Assembly: GCF_012932915.1 (NCBI RefSeq)
Contig: NZ_VCQU01000004.1
Location: forward strand, 186,001 to 250,000
DNA length: 64,000 nt
Origin: Antrihabitans stalactiti
Lineage (GTDB): Bacteria; Actinomycetota; Actinomycetes; Mycobacteriales; Mycobacteriaceae
Direction of reading: 5' to 3'
The notes beneath the pieces are model-generated. The model was not told the origin of the DNA, ran no database searches, and worked only from the letters and a program-made list of their open reading frames with translations. This document shows positions 26,083 through 34,534 of the stretch, in pieces. Each line of letters opens with the position of its first letter. Position 1 is the stretch's first letter. The translations under genes were made by a program, and so were the position numbers.

Positions 26083-26518
26083 TCGCAACCGTGTCGCGCG
26101 CCGAGAGCGCCACGCCGGAGCCGACAGGCCGGACTACCGCCTCGACCGACTCACCTGTCGAGCGCTCCCGAACCACCAGCGCCGGACCGTCGTCGTCGGC
26201 ACAGTGCCGATCGCCCCACTGCAGCAACGAGATCAGGATCGGAAAGAGGTCCATACCCTTTTCCGTCAACCGATACTCGTTGCGAGTTCGGCTGCCGGCC
26301 TCGCGATACGGCTCGGTCCGAAGTACGCCTGCCGCAACGAGTTTGCGCAATCGATCGGCGAGAATCGGTTCCGAGACCCCCATGTGACGGCGCATGTCGT
26401 CGAAGCGGCGCACCCCGTTGAACGCCTCACGCAGTACGAGCAGTGTCCACTTCTCCCCGATCACATCGAGGGTTCGTTGGATCGCGCAGTTGTCGGTGCT
26501 GGTCTCCAACCATTCCAT
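26048..26518 (-). CDS. HxlR family transcriptional regulator
   Basis: A 156-residue winged-helix protein from ATG 26518 (a GTG two codons upstream is possible). The typical N-terminal Cys is in TDNCAIQRTLDVIGEKW, followed by the DNA-binding part FDDMRRHMGVSEPILADRL and the wing EAGSRTRNEYRLTEKG. The C-terminal 60 residues are longer than in minimal HxlR proteins and might bind a ligand. It is divergent from a thioesterase gene across 45 bp that carry a perfect inverted repeat, so it very likely controls both. Confidence 0.88.
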   Translation of the reverse strand: MEWLETSTDNCAIQRTLDVIGEKWTLLVLREAFNGVRRFDDMRRHMGVSEPILADRLRKLVAAGVLRTEPYREAGSRTRNEYRLTEKGMDLFPILISLLQWGDRHCADDDGPALVVRERSTGESVEAVVRPVGSGVALSARDTVAIIGPGARRRSA

Positions 26519-26530
26519 GCGCACAGTCTA

Positions 26531-26555
26531 GCTAACTTCTGACTTCTAAGTTAGC
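26531..26555. promoter_or_regulatory. Inverted-repeat operator between hxlR-type and thioesterase genes
   Basis: GCTAACTT (26531-26538) and AAGTTAGC (26548-26555) form a perfect 8-bp inverted repeat with a 9-bp spacer. The surrounding CTAGCTA copies extend the symmetry. It lies between the two divergent start codons, in unusually AT-rich DNA, as expected for a HxlR-family operator. Confidence 0.65.
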
Positions 26556-26563
26556 ATCTAGCT

Positions 26564-26965
26564 ATGCAACTTTCCGAGCTCTCCCAGTTCAGCGCCTTCG
26601 CCACCGCCTCCGGATTCATCGTCGACGAAGCCAGCGGCGCCCGCGTCGTCGGGCATATCGACCTCAGCGAAGACCACCACACGCCGTGGGGCGTCGTCCA
26701 CGGCGGCGTCTACACGACCGCGGTAGAGTCCGCCGCGAGCGTGGGCGCCAGCCTGGCAGTGGAGGACAAAGGCCAGTTCGCGGTCGGCGTCCACAACGCC
26801 ACCGACTTCATGCGGTCGATGAAAGCCGGCCGGGTCGACGTGGTCGCCGAACCGCTGCAGCAGGGCCGGGTCCAGCAGTTATGGCTGGTGACCATCACCT
26901 CCACCGACACCGGCAAGACCGTCGCGCGCGGTCAGGTCAGGCTGCAGAACGTGCCCAAAGGCTGA
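26564..26965 (+). CDS. PaaI-type hotdog thioesterase
   Basis: A 133-residue hotdog-fold protein. The active-site block HHTPWGVVHGGVYTTAVESA carries the VHGG-x-x-x-x-x-x-E/D pattern of PaaI/4HBT enzymes that hydrolyse acyl- or aryl-CoA thioesters. The second strand set is DFMRSMKAGRVDVVAEPL. Divergent from and probably controlled by the HxlR regulator. The acyl group is unknown. Confidence 0.85.
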   Translation: MQLSELSQFSAFATASGFIVDEASGARVVGHIDLSEDHHTPWGVVHGGVYTTAVESAASVGASLAVEDKGQFAVGVHNATDFMRSMKAGRVDVVAEPLQQGRVQQLWLVTITSTDTGKTVARGQVRLQNVPKG

Positions 26966-27124
26966 CTTCTCCCACGTTTTGCCGACCTCGCGATCCCTAT
27001 AGGCAACGCGAAGTCAGCAAAACCGCCGCGACGTCGCGAGAATCGACGAGAACCGACTGGCGCATACCTGCTTCCTGTGAGGTCCGCGTGCCATGGGAGT
27101 CTGGACCGACGACTGGACAACACC

Positions 27125-27218
27125 GTTTGCGGGCCCGCGCGGTCTGGACTGAGGAGCGAGCCGTGAGCGCTAGCGAGCGGAGCGACGAGGGAAGACCGCG
27201 CGTCGTAGGCCCGCAAAC
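27125..27218. repeat. Palindromic repeat, copy C
   Basis: The outer arms are GTTTGCGGGCC (27125-27135) and GGCCCGCAAAC (27208-27218). The inner arms are CGCGCGGTCT (27136-27145) and AGACCGCGCG (27193-27202). The centre GGACTGAGGAGCGAGCC...GCGACGAGGGA is nearly identical to that of copy B 22 kb away, while both arms have changed with pairing retained. It lies in the gap between the thioesterase and the mobA-moeA gene and has no stop codon in the mobA-moeA frame. Confidence 0.85.
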
Positions 27219-28968
27219 ACGCCCGAGCGAAGCGAGGGCAGACAGCATCGTCCTCGCCGGGGGGCGTGGCAGCCGCATGGGCGGGGTGGACAAGCCGGCG
27301 ATCGAGATCGGCGGGGTATCGATGCTCGCGACGGCGCTGGCCGCGGTTGCCGGGTGCGAGCGGCGCGTCGTCGTCGGACCGCACCGCCCGGACCTGCCTG
27401 CCGAGGTAGTGCAGACGCAAGAGGATCCGCGCGGCAGCGGGCCGGTCTCAGCGATCGCGGCGGGTCTGCGCGAACTCCGAACCGACGCCCCCCTGGTCGT
27501 TATACTGGCCGCTGACATGCCGTTTCTTCGACGCGACGCCATAGAAGCTTTGGTTACGCGCAGCGCAGAGTCGGGCGCAGACGCGGTGCATGCGATCGAC
27601 GACGAGGGCCGGCCGCAGTATCTGGTCGGGGTGTGGCGCAAGAAATTTCTGTTAGACCGGCTGGCCGCAATCGGTTCACCGGTCAACCTTCCGATGAAGT
27701 CTCTCGTGCCGGATCACTCCGAAACTGTTCGGCTGGAAGGCATTTCGGACTGCGATACCGACGAGGACGTAGCCCGGGCCGTCGCCTCGCTCGGTCCGCC
27801 CCCTGCGCTCGATCTCGACGGTACACGCTCGACCATCCGTAACGGCCTGTCCCGCTTGCCTGTTCGGCGTTTACCACTGCACGACGCACTCGGCGCAGTG
27901 CTGGCGGCACCGGTCCATGCCACGCAACCGCTTCCGCGATTCGATGTGTCCGCGATGGACGGTTACGCGGTCGCAGGCGACGGACCGTGGGTCCTGCGCG
28001 CGGCGGTCGGCTACGCGGGCGGGACGCGTCCGGCTCGGCTGGAAATCGGTGAGGCTGTTCGTATCGCCACCGGTGCACATCTGCCCGAGGGAAGTTCGTC
28101 GGTCCTGCGGGACGAGTTCGCCACGGTCGATGGCGACCGGCTGTCACGGCTCCCGGACACTCCTGTTCGCGCGGATGTTCGCCGAGTCGGCGAGGAATGG
28201 CAACCCGGTCACGTTCTCGCGCAGGCGGGTTCGACGGTGACGCCGATGACCGTGTCCGCTGCTGCGAGCGGCGAGGTGACCGAGGCCGACGTTCGCGGAC
28301 CGGTCCGCGCGCATGTCGTCGTCACCGGCGACGAAATTCGACGCGACGGGCCCCTTCGCGAGGGGCAGACCCGCGACTCGGTTGGTCCGGTGCTCCCACT
28401 CTTCTTGGCCTGGTGCGGAATTCGTGTCGCCAGCGACGCCCACCTTCGTGACACCGCCAACGCATTCGACGACCTCCTCGCCGCCGCGCCGGACGCAGAG
28501 CTCATCGTGATCGTCGGAGCAACCGGCCGGGGCGCGGCCGATCAGCTACGGACCGCTCTGGCACGAGCAAACGCGCGCTTGCTCGTCGAACGGGCCCGCT
28601 GCCGTCCGGGTGGTTCACAGATCACGGCGGAACTTCCCGACGGCCGGGTGGTGCTCGGCCTTCCCGGCAACCCGTTCGCCGCGATTTCCACGTTGCTGAT
28701 CTCGGCGCCTGCAATCTTGGACGGCCTGACCGACCGGGCGCCGCGCGAGCCGTTCGTCGGCCCGGTGATCAACGCCGACGAGCTGAGCGGTCCGGTCACT
28801 CGCATCGTGCCAGTGCGCCGTATCGAGGGCGGAAAATGGGAAGGCGATTCGTCGACCCGGACGGCTCATCTCGCCGGACTCGTCGGCCGGGACGCGCTCG
28901 CACTCGTGCCGCCGAATGCCCGAGCACTCGATCTCGTCGAATTGATTTTGCTGCCGAATCAAATGTAA
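27163..28968 (+). CDS. Fused MobA-type nucleotidyltransferase and MoeA-type molybdopterin molybdenumtransferase
   Basis: About 601 residues if translation starts at GTG 27163, which lies inside repeat copy C. There is no ATG, GTG or TTG between the repeat and the first MobA motif, so the true start is uncertain; GTG 27088 is another option. Residues 25-210 are MobA-like (IVLAGGRGSRMGGVDKPAIE; VILAADMPFLRRDA) and would transfer GMP to molybdopterin. Residues 225-600 are MoeA-like (RFDVSAMDGYAVAGDGPW; VVTGDEI; LGLPGNPFAAIS). The usual GGxSxGxxD of MoeA reads GATGRGAAD, and the change may alter activity. It lies 281 bp before narG and should supply its Mo-bis-MGD cofactor. Confidence 0.8.
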   Translation: MSASERSDEGRPRVVGPQTRPSEARADSIVLAGGRGSRMGGVDKPAIEIGGVSMLATALAAVAGCERRVVVGPHRPDLPAEVVQTQEDPRGSGPVSAIAAGLRELRTDAPLVVILAADMPFLRRDAIEALVTRSAESGADAVHAIDDEGRPQYLVGVWRKKFLLDRLAAIGSPVNLPMKSLVPDHSETVRLEGISDCDTDEDVARAVASLGPPPALDLDGTRSTIRNGLSRLPVRRLPLHDALGAVLAAPVHATQPLPRFDVSAMDGYAVAGDGPWVLRAAVGYAGGTRPARLEIGEAVRIATGAHLPEGSSSVLRDEFATVDGDRLSRLPDTPVRADVRRVGEEWQPGHVLAQAGSTVTPMTVSAAASGEVTEADVRGPVRAHVVVTGDEIRRDGPLREGQTRDSVGPVLPLFLAWCGIRVASDAHLRDTANAFDDLLAAAPDAELIVIVGATGRGAADQLRTALARANARLLVERARCRPGGSQITAELPDGRVVLGLPGNPFAAISTLLISAPAILDGLTDRAPREPFVGPVINADELSGPVTRIVPVRRIEGGKWEGDSSTRTAHLAGLVGRDALALVPPNARALDLVELILLPNQM

Positions 28969-29061
28969 ACGGCACGAAAAATCGGCGATTCCAGCACGTC
29001 ACAAAAAGCCCACATTGCGCCCGAAACTGTGCGGTAGGCGCGAGCTTCGGCAACCTTCGCC

Positions 29062-29086
29062 CAGGTCAGCCCACACAAGTGACCTG
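29062..29086. promoter_or_regulatory. Inverted repeat in the narG upstream region
   Basis: CAGGTCA (29062-29068) and TGACCTG (29080-29086) form a perfect 7-bp inverted repeat with an 11-bp spacer, about 100 bp upstream of the predicted narG promoter. It could be a regulator site or a moderately weak hairpin after the moeA end; no T-tract follows. The rest of the 281-bp gap (28969-29249) shows an A-rich stretch near 28970-29000 and no gene. Confidence 0.4.
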
Positions 29087-29168
29087 AGCAACACCACCCC
29101 CACATAACCACGGTGTTACGACGTCCGCACACCCCAATTCGACGGAAAGTGCGACGGATTCGCTCGGT

Positions 29169-29197
29169 TTGGAGCGCCTAGAGGCCGGCCCTACAGT
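29169..29197 (+). promoter_or_regulatory. Predicted narGHJI promoter
   Basis: TTGGAG (29169-29174), a 17-bp spacer and TACAGT (29192-29197) make a reasonable SigA-type promoter. The start of transcription would lie near 29204, leaving a leader of about 45 nt before the narG GTG. Confidence 0.4.
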
Positions 29198-29249
29198 CGA
29201 GAAACCAGCCCATGGTGAAGCGAATAATTGTTCGAAAGTTGGCGCTCAC

Positions 29250-32200
29250 GTGAACGACAATTCCACCAAAACGATCGACTTCGGCGACTCGTTGCTGCGC
29301 GTCGGAAAATACTTCAACAAAGGCGAGCAGTCCGCCGACAACCGAACGCTGCACCAAATCGGTGGGCGCTCGGCCGACGACTTCTACCGCGACCGCTGGG
29401 CGCACGACAAGGTGGTCCGGTCGACGCACGGCGTCAACTGCACCGGATCGTGCTCGTGGAAGATCTACGTCAAGGACGGCGTGATCACCTGGGAGTCGCA
29501 GCAAACGGACTACCCGTCCGTCGGCTCCGACAAGCCCGAATACGAGCCGCGTGGCTGCCCCCGCGGCGCATCGTTCTCCTGGTACACCTACTCCCCCGCC
29601 CGTGTGCGCTACCCGTACATCCGTGGCGTGCTGGTCGAAATGTACCGCGAGGCAAAAGAGCGTCTCAAGGATCCGGTGCTGGCATGGGCCGACATCGTCG
29701 ATGATCCGGAAAAGTCCAAGCGGTACAAGTCTTCTCGCGGCAAGGGTGGATTCGTCCGTGCCGAGTGGTGGGAAGCTGCCGAAATCGCCGCGGCAGCCCA
29801 CGTTCATACGATCAAGAAGTACGGCCCGGACCGTGTCGCAGGCTTCTCCCCGATTCCCGCCATGTCGATGGTGAGCCATGCCGTTGGCGCACGGTTCATT
29901 TCGCTCATCGGCGGCTCGATGCTGTCGTTCTACGACTGGTACGCGGACCTTCCGGTCGCCTCGCCTCAGGTGTTCGGCGACCAGACCGACGTTCCCGAAT
30001 CCGCGGACTGGTTCGACGCCGGCTACCTCATCATGTGGGGCAGCAACGTCCCGGTCACGCGGACCCCCGACGCGCACTACATGACCGAGGCCCGTTACCG
30101 CGGCCAGAAGGTCGTCGTCGTCTCCCCGGACTACGCCGACAACACGAAGTTCGCCGACGAATGGCTGCCCGCTCACCCGGGAACCGATGGTGCACTGGCC
30201 ATGTCGATGGGCCACGTCATTCTCAAGGAATTCTTCGTCGACCGCGAGACACCGCAGTTCCTCTCCTACGTCAAGCAGTACACCGACCTGCCCTTCCTCG
30301 TCACCCTCGACGAACACGGCGACACCTTCGTTCCCGGAAAGTTCCTCACCGCAGCAGATCTCGGAGATACGTCGGAGGCAGCGGAATCGCGCACTGTCCT
30401 GCTCGACGGCGACGGAAACCCGTACGTTCCTGGCGGCTCGCTCGGTCACCGCTTCGCGAAGTCCGGCATGGGCAAATGGAATCTCGACCTGGAGGGTGTC
30501 GATCCGCAGCTGACGCTGTATGGCAGCGACGACGCGGCAGCAATCTCGTTGCCGCGCTTCGACACCGATCAGCCCACCATCGTCACTCGCGGGGTGCCGA
30601 CCAAAATAGTTGCCGGTAAACGAGTTACGACGGTCTTCGACCTGATGCTCGCCCAATACTCGGTCGGTCGCGACGGCCTACCTGGTGACTGGCCCACCGG
30701 ATTCGACGACGCGTCGCAGCCGAACACGCCCGCGTGGCAGGAAGCGATCACGGGCGTCCCTGCCAAGCAGGCTGCACGCATCGCACACGAATTCGCCGAG
30801 AACGCGGAGAAGTCCGGCGGCCGGTCGATGATCCTGATGGGCGCAGGTACCAATCACTGGTTCCACAGCGATCAGATCTACCGCTCGTTCTTCACCCTCA
30901 CGCTGCTCACCGGCTGTCAAGGCGTGAACGGAGGCGGCTGGGCGCACTACGTCGGACAGGAGAAGTGCCGCCCCGTAACCGGCTGGGCCACTTTGGCATT
31001 CGCAGCGGACTGGCAACGGCCCGCACGGCAGATGCAGGGCACCATCTACTGGTACCTCGCGACCGACCAATGGCGCTACGACCCATTTACATCCGAGGTG
31101 ATGGCGTCGCCCCTGGCCGGAGGCAAGTTTGCCGGCCGCACTGCGGCGGACAATATCGCGCTGGCCAGCCGATTGGGTTGGATGCCAACGTATCCGACGT
31201 TCAATCGCAACCCACTCGACCTGGCCGACGAGGCGGAGCGGCTGGGCAAGTCCGGCGTCGACCACGTCGTCGACGGACTGAAAACCGGGCACTTGCGCTT
31301 CGCTTGCGAGGATCCCGATGCGCCCGAGAACTTCCCGCGAGTGCTCACCGTGTGGCGCGCGAACCTGCTCGGTTCGTCCGCCAAGGGCAACGAGTACTTC
31401 CTGCGCCATCTGCTCGGCACCGACTCGAACGTGGCCGCCGACGACAAGTACGGGATTCGCCCGCAGGACGTGACGTGGCGCGAAGAGGCGCCGGTCGGCA
31501 AGCTGGACCTGTTGTTGTCGTTGGACTTCCGCATGACGAGCACGACGCTGTTCTCCGACATCGTGCTGCCAGCGGCGACCTGGTACGAGAAACACGACCT
31601 GTCCAGCACCGACATGCACCCGTTCGTGCACGCCTTCTCCCCCGCGATCTCGCCGCCGTGGGAGACCAAGACCGACTTCGAGGCGTTCCACCGCATCGCC
31701 CGTGGGTTCAGCTGGCTCGCCGAGAAGCACTTGGGTGTGCGAAAAGACATCATCGCGATGCCGCTCATTCACGACACCAACGACGCGACCGCGCAACCCG
31801 GCGGTCGAGTGCTGGACTGGAAAGCCGGTGAATGCGAACCGATTCCAGGAAAGACGATGCCGCGGCTCGTCGTCGTCGAGCGGGACTATCCGGCGGTGGC
31901 CGAGAAGATGGCCGCGCTCGGACCGATGGTCGAAGCCGTCGGCCTCACGACCAAGGGCGTGACCACCCATCCCGACGCTGAGGTCGAGTATCTGCGTGGT
32001 GTGAACGGCGTTGTCGCGAGCGGCGTTGCGGCGGGTCGGCCGTCGCTGGCGAAGGACACGCACGCGGCGGAAGCGATTCTGTCGCTGTCAGGCACCACTA
32101 ACGGCCGGCTTGCGGTGGAGGGTTTCGAGGCGCTCGAACGGCGCACCGGAACCAAGCTTGCGGACCTCGCCGCCGAGCACGAGGGCAAGCGAATCACGTT

Positions 32201-32915
32201 CGCCGACACTCAGGCTCGTCCGGTGCCGGTCATCACGTCACCCGAGTGGTCGGGCAGCGAGACCGGCGGGCGACGGTACTCACCGTTCACCATCAACGTC
32301 GAGCGGCTGAAGCCGTGGCACACGTTGACCGGCAGACAGCATTTCTATCTCGACCACGACTGGATGGTCGAACTCGGCGAGCAGCTGCCGATCTTCCGTC
32401 CACCGCTGGACATGACGGCGTTGTTCAACGAGCCGAATGTCGGCGATGTCGGAAAGGATGGCGTCACCGTGCGATTCCTGACGCCGCACTCGAAGTGGTC
32501 GATTCACTCCGCGTACCAGGACAACCTGTACATGCTCACGCTTTCTCGTGGTGGACAGGCGATCTGGATGTCGGACGTCGACGCGGCGAAGATCGGCGTC
32601 AAGGACAACGACTGGATCGAGTGCATCAACCGCAACGGCGTCGTCAACGCCCGCGCGATCGTCAGCCACCGGATGCCGGAAGGCACCGTGTTCATGTACC
32701 ACGCCCAGGACCGCGCGATCGACGTCCCCCGGACGGAGAAGACCGGTAAACGCGGCGGCATTCACAACGCGTTGACCCGCTTGATGATCAAACCGTCGCA
32801 CCTCATCGGCGGTTACGCGCAGCAGTCGTTCGCCCTGAACTACCACGGCCCCACCGGAAACCAGCGCGACGAGGTCACCACGATCCGACGTCGCTCGCAG
32901 GAGGTTGAGTACTGA
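29250..32915 (+). CDS. narG: Respiratory nitrate reductase, catalytic alpha subunit
   Basis: A 1221-residue molybdoenzyme from GTG 29250. The FS0 [4Fe-4S] ligands are His60, Cys64, Cys68 and Cys103 (H-x3-C-x3-C, then C after 34 residues), the NarG-specific arrangement with His first. The molybdenum ligand Asp229 is in SFYDWYADLP. There is no Tat signal, and the active site faces the cytoplasm with NarH and the NarI anchor. It reduces nitrate to nitrite with electrons from menaquinol. The stop overlaps the narH start (TGATG). In M. tuberculosis the same complex serves both respiration and assimilation, which fits the nirBD block in this island. Confidence 0.95.
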   Translation: MNDNSTKTIDFGDSLLRVGKYFNKGEQSADNRTLHQIGGRSADDFYRDRWAHDKVVRSTHGVNCTGSCSWKIYVKDGVITWESQQTDYPSVGSDKPEYEPRGCPRGASFSWYTYSPARVRYPYIRGVLVEMYREAKERLKDPVLAWADIVDDPEKSKRYKSSRGKGGFVRAEWWEAAEIAAAAHVHTIKKYGPDRVAGFSPIPAMSMVSHAVGARFISLIGGSMLSFYDWYADLPVASPQVFGDQTDVPESADWFDAGYLIMWGSNVPVTRTPDAHYMTEARYRGQKVVVVSPDYADNTKFADEWLPAHPGTDGALAMSMGHVILKEFFVDRETPQFLSYVKQYTDLPFLVTLDEHGDTFVPGKFLTAADLGDTSEAAESRTVLLDGDGNPYVPGGSLGHRFAKSGMGKWNLDLEGVDPQLTLYGSDDAAAISLPRFDTDQPTIVTRGVPTKIVAGKRVTTVFDLMLAQYSVGRDGLPGDWPTGFDDASQPNTPAWQEAITGVPAKQAARIAHEFAENAEKSGGRSMILMGAGTNHWFHSDQIYRSFFTLTLLTGCQGVNGGGWAHYVGQEKCRPVTGWATLAFAADWQRPARQMQGTIYWYLATDQWRYDPFTSEVMASPLAGGKFAGRTAADNIALASRLGWMPTYPTFNRNPLDLADEAERLGKSGVDHVVDGLKTGHLRFACEDPDAPENFPRVLTVWRANLLGSSAKGNEYFLRHLLGTDSNVAADDKYGIRPQDVTWREEAPVGKLDLLLSLDFRMTSTTLFSDIVLPAATWYEKHDLSSTDMHPFVHAFSPAISPPWETKTDFEAFHRIARGFSWLAEKHLGVRKDIIAMPLIHDTNDATAQPGGRVLDWKAGECEPIPGKTMPRLVVVERDYPAVAEKMAALGPMVEAVGLTTKGVTTHPDAEVEYLRGVNGVVASGVAAGRPSLAKDTHAAEAILSLSGTTNGRLAVEGFEALERRTGTKLADLAAEHEGKRITFADTQARPVPVITSPEWSGSETGGRRYSPFTINVERLKPWHTLTGRQHFYLDHDWMVELGEQLPIFRPPLDMTALFNEPNVGDVGKDGVTVRFLTPHSKWSIHSAYQDNLYMLTLSRGGQAIWMSDVDAAKIGVKDNDWIECINRNGVVNARAIVSHRMPEGTVFMYHAQDRAIDVPRTEKTGKRGGIHNALTRLMIKPSHLIGGYAQQSFALNYHGPTGNQRDEVTTIRRRSQEVEY

Positions 32916-34534
32916 TGAGAGTCATGGCCCAGATGGCGATGGTGATGAACCTCGACAAATGTATCGGCTGCCATACCTGCAGCGTGACGTGCAAGCAGGC
33001 GTGGACCAACCGGACCGGCGTCGAGTACGTCTGGTTCAACAACGTGGAAACCCGTCCCGGGCAGGGCTATCCGCGCCAGTACCAGGACCAGGACAAGTGG
33101 AAGGGTGGCTGGACCCTCACCAAGCGCGGAAAGCTCACGCTCCGAACGGGTTCCCGCCTGCAGCGCCTGCTGAAGATCTTCGCCAACCCCGATTTGCCCA
33201 CGGTCTCGGACTATTACGACCCATGGACCTACGACTACTCGAACCTGCTCGGCTCGCCGCCATCGGATACCACTCCCGTCGCTCGTCCGAAGTCCCTGAT
33301 CACCGGTGACAACACGAAGGTGACCTGGGGCGCCAACTGGGACGACGACCTCGGCTCCGGACCGGAGCAGGTCGGCAAAGACCCTTTGCTGGAAAGGCTT
33401 TCAGAGAAGGTCAAGCTCGAGTTCGAAGAGACCTTCATGTTCTACCTGCCCCGCATCTGCGAGCACTGCCTCAACCCATCGTGCGCGGCGTCGTGCCCGT
33501 CCGGCGCGATCTACAAGCGCTCCGAAGACGGCATCGTCCTAGTCGACCAGGACAAGTGCCGCGGCTGGCGGCAATGCGTCACCGGGTGCCCGTACAAGAA
33601 GATCTACTTCAACCACAAGACCGGCAAAGCCGAGAAATGTACGTTCTGCTACCCACGCGTCGAGGTCGGCATACCGACGGTGTGTTCGGAAACGTGCGTC
33701 GGGCGGCTGCGCTACATCGGCGTGATGCTCTACGACGCGGACAAGGTGCTCGAAGCCGCGAGCGTCGAAGACCCCAAGGACCTGTACCCGTCGCAGCTCG
33801 GTGTGTTTCTCAACCCGCACGACCCACGGGTGATCGCCGAGGCCGAGCGCGCCGGCATCCGGCCGGAATGGATTCAGGCCGCCCAGGATTCGCCGATCTA
33901 CAAGCTGATCGTCGACTACCAGTTGGCCCTGCCGTTGCATCCGGAATACCGGACGATGCCGATGGTGTGGTACGTCCCGCCGCTGTCGCCGATGGTCGAC
34001 GCGCTGACCGAGACCGGGCACGACGGCGAGAACGCGGGCAACCTGTTCGGCGCTATCGACGCGCTGCGCATTCCGACGGAATATCTCGCCGAACTGTTCA
34101 CGGCAGGTGAGATCGGTCCGGTCCGGGCGTCGCTGCAGCGACTGGCAGCCATGCGCTCGCACATGCGGTCGGTGAATCTCGGCGAAGAACCCGATCCGGA
34201 GATCGCGAAGTCGGTCCGTCTGAAGAAGGGCGAGATCGAGGCGATGTACCGACTGCTCGCGATCGCGAAATACGAAGACCGCTACGTCATTCCGAACGGC
34301 GCAGGGAGCGACGCCCATCGTCTCGACGCCCTCGCCACCGGTTGCAGCCTCGACAACGACGGCGGTCCGGGCATGTCGGCATTCGATGCAATGAACGAGA
34401 AGTTCAACCTCACCGCGCAGCCACTGGACACCAACGGCGCTGCCCCGGAAGAGAAGTCCGGCCGCGTGAACCTGCTCAACTGGGACGGCAAGTCGACCAA
34501 TGGCGTTGTGCCGAAGAAGGAGGCTGTCGGATGA
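32915..34534 (+). CDS. narH: Respiratory nitrate reductase, iron-sulphur beta subunit
   Basis: A 539-residue protein from ATG 32915 with CAGGAGG upstream. It carries four cysteine groups: CIGCHTCSVTC, CEHCLNPSCAASC, CRGWRQCVTGC and CTFCYPRV...CSETC. In the third group Trp takes the place of one Cys, as expected for the single [3Fe-4S] cluster, leaving three [4Fe-4S] clusters. It passes electrons from NarI haems to NarG. The ATGA overlap with narJ indicates translational coupling. Confidence 0.95.
   Translation: MRVMAQMAMVMNLDKCIGCHTCSVTCKQAWTNRTGVEYVWFNNVETRPGQGYPRQYQDQDKWKGGWTLTKRGKLTLRTGSRLQRLLKIFANPDLPTVSDYYDPWTYDYSNLLGSPPSDTTPVARPKSLITGDNTKVTWGANWDDDLGSGPEQVGKDPLLERLSEKVKLEFEETFMFYLPRICEHCLNPSCAASCPSGAIYKRSEDGIVLVDQDKCRGWRQCVTGCPYKKIYFNHKTGKAEKCTFCYPRVEVGIPTVCSETCVGRLRYIGVMLYDADKVLEAASVEDPKDLYPSQLGVFLNPHDPRVIAEAERAGIRPEWIQAAQDSPIYKLIVDYQLALPLHPEYRTMPMVWYVPPLSPMVDALTETGHDGENAGNLFGAIDALRIPTEYLAELFTAGEIGPVRASLQRLAAMRSHMRSVNLGEEPDPEIAKSVRLKKGEIEAMYRLLAIAKYEDRYVIPNGAGSDAHRLDALATGCSLDNDGGPGMSAFDAMNEKFNLTAQPLDTNGAAPEEKSGRVNLLNWDGKSTNGVVPKKEAVG

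Noticed and set aside
26686-27162. N-terminal extension of MobA-MoeA through the thioesterase gene
   Set aside because: This part is an out-of-frame shadow of the thioesterase and the repeat. Only the part after the repeat has family motifs.
28969-29249. Moco-type riboswitch between moeA and narG
   Set aside because: No multi-helix pattern or conserved core could be recognised; only one inverted repeat and a promoter were seen.
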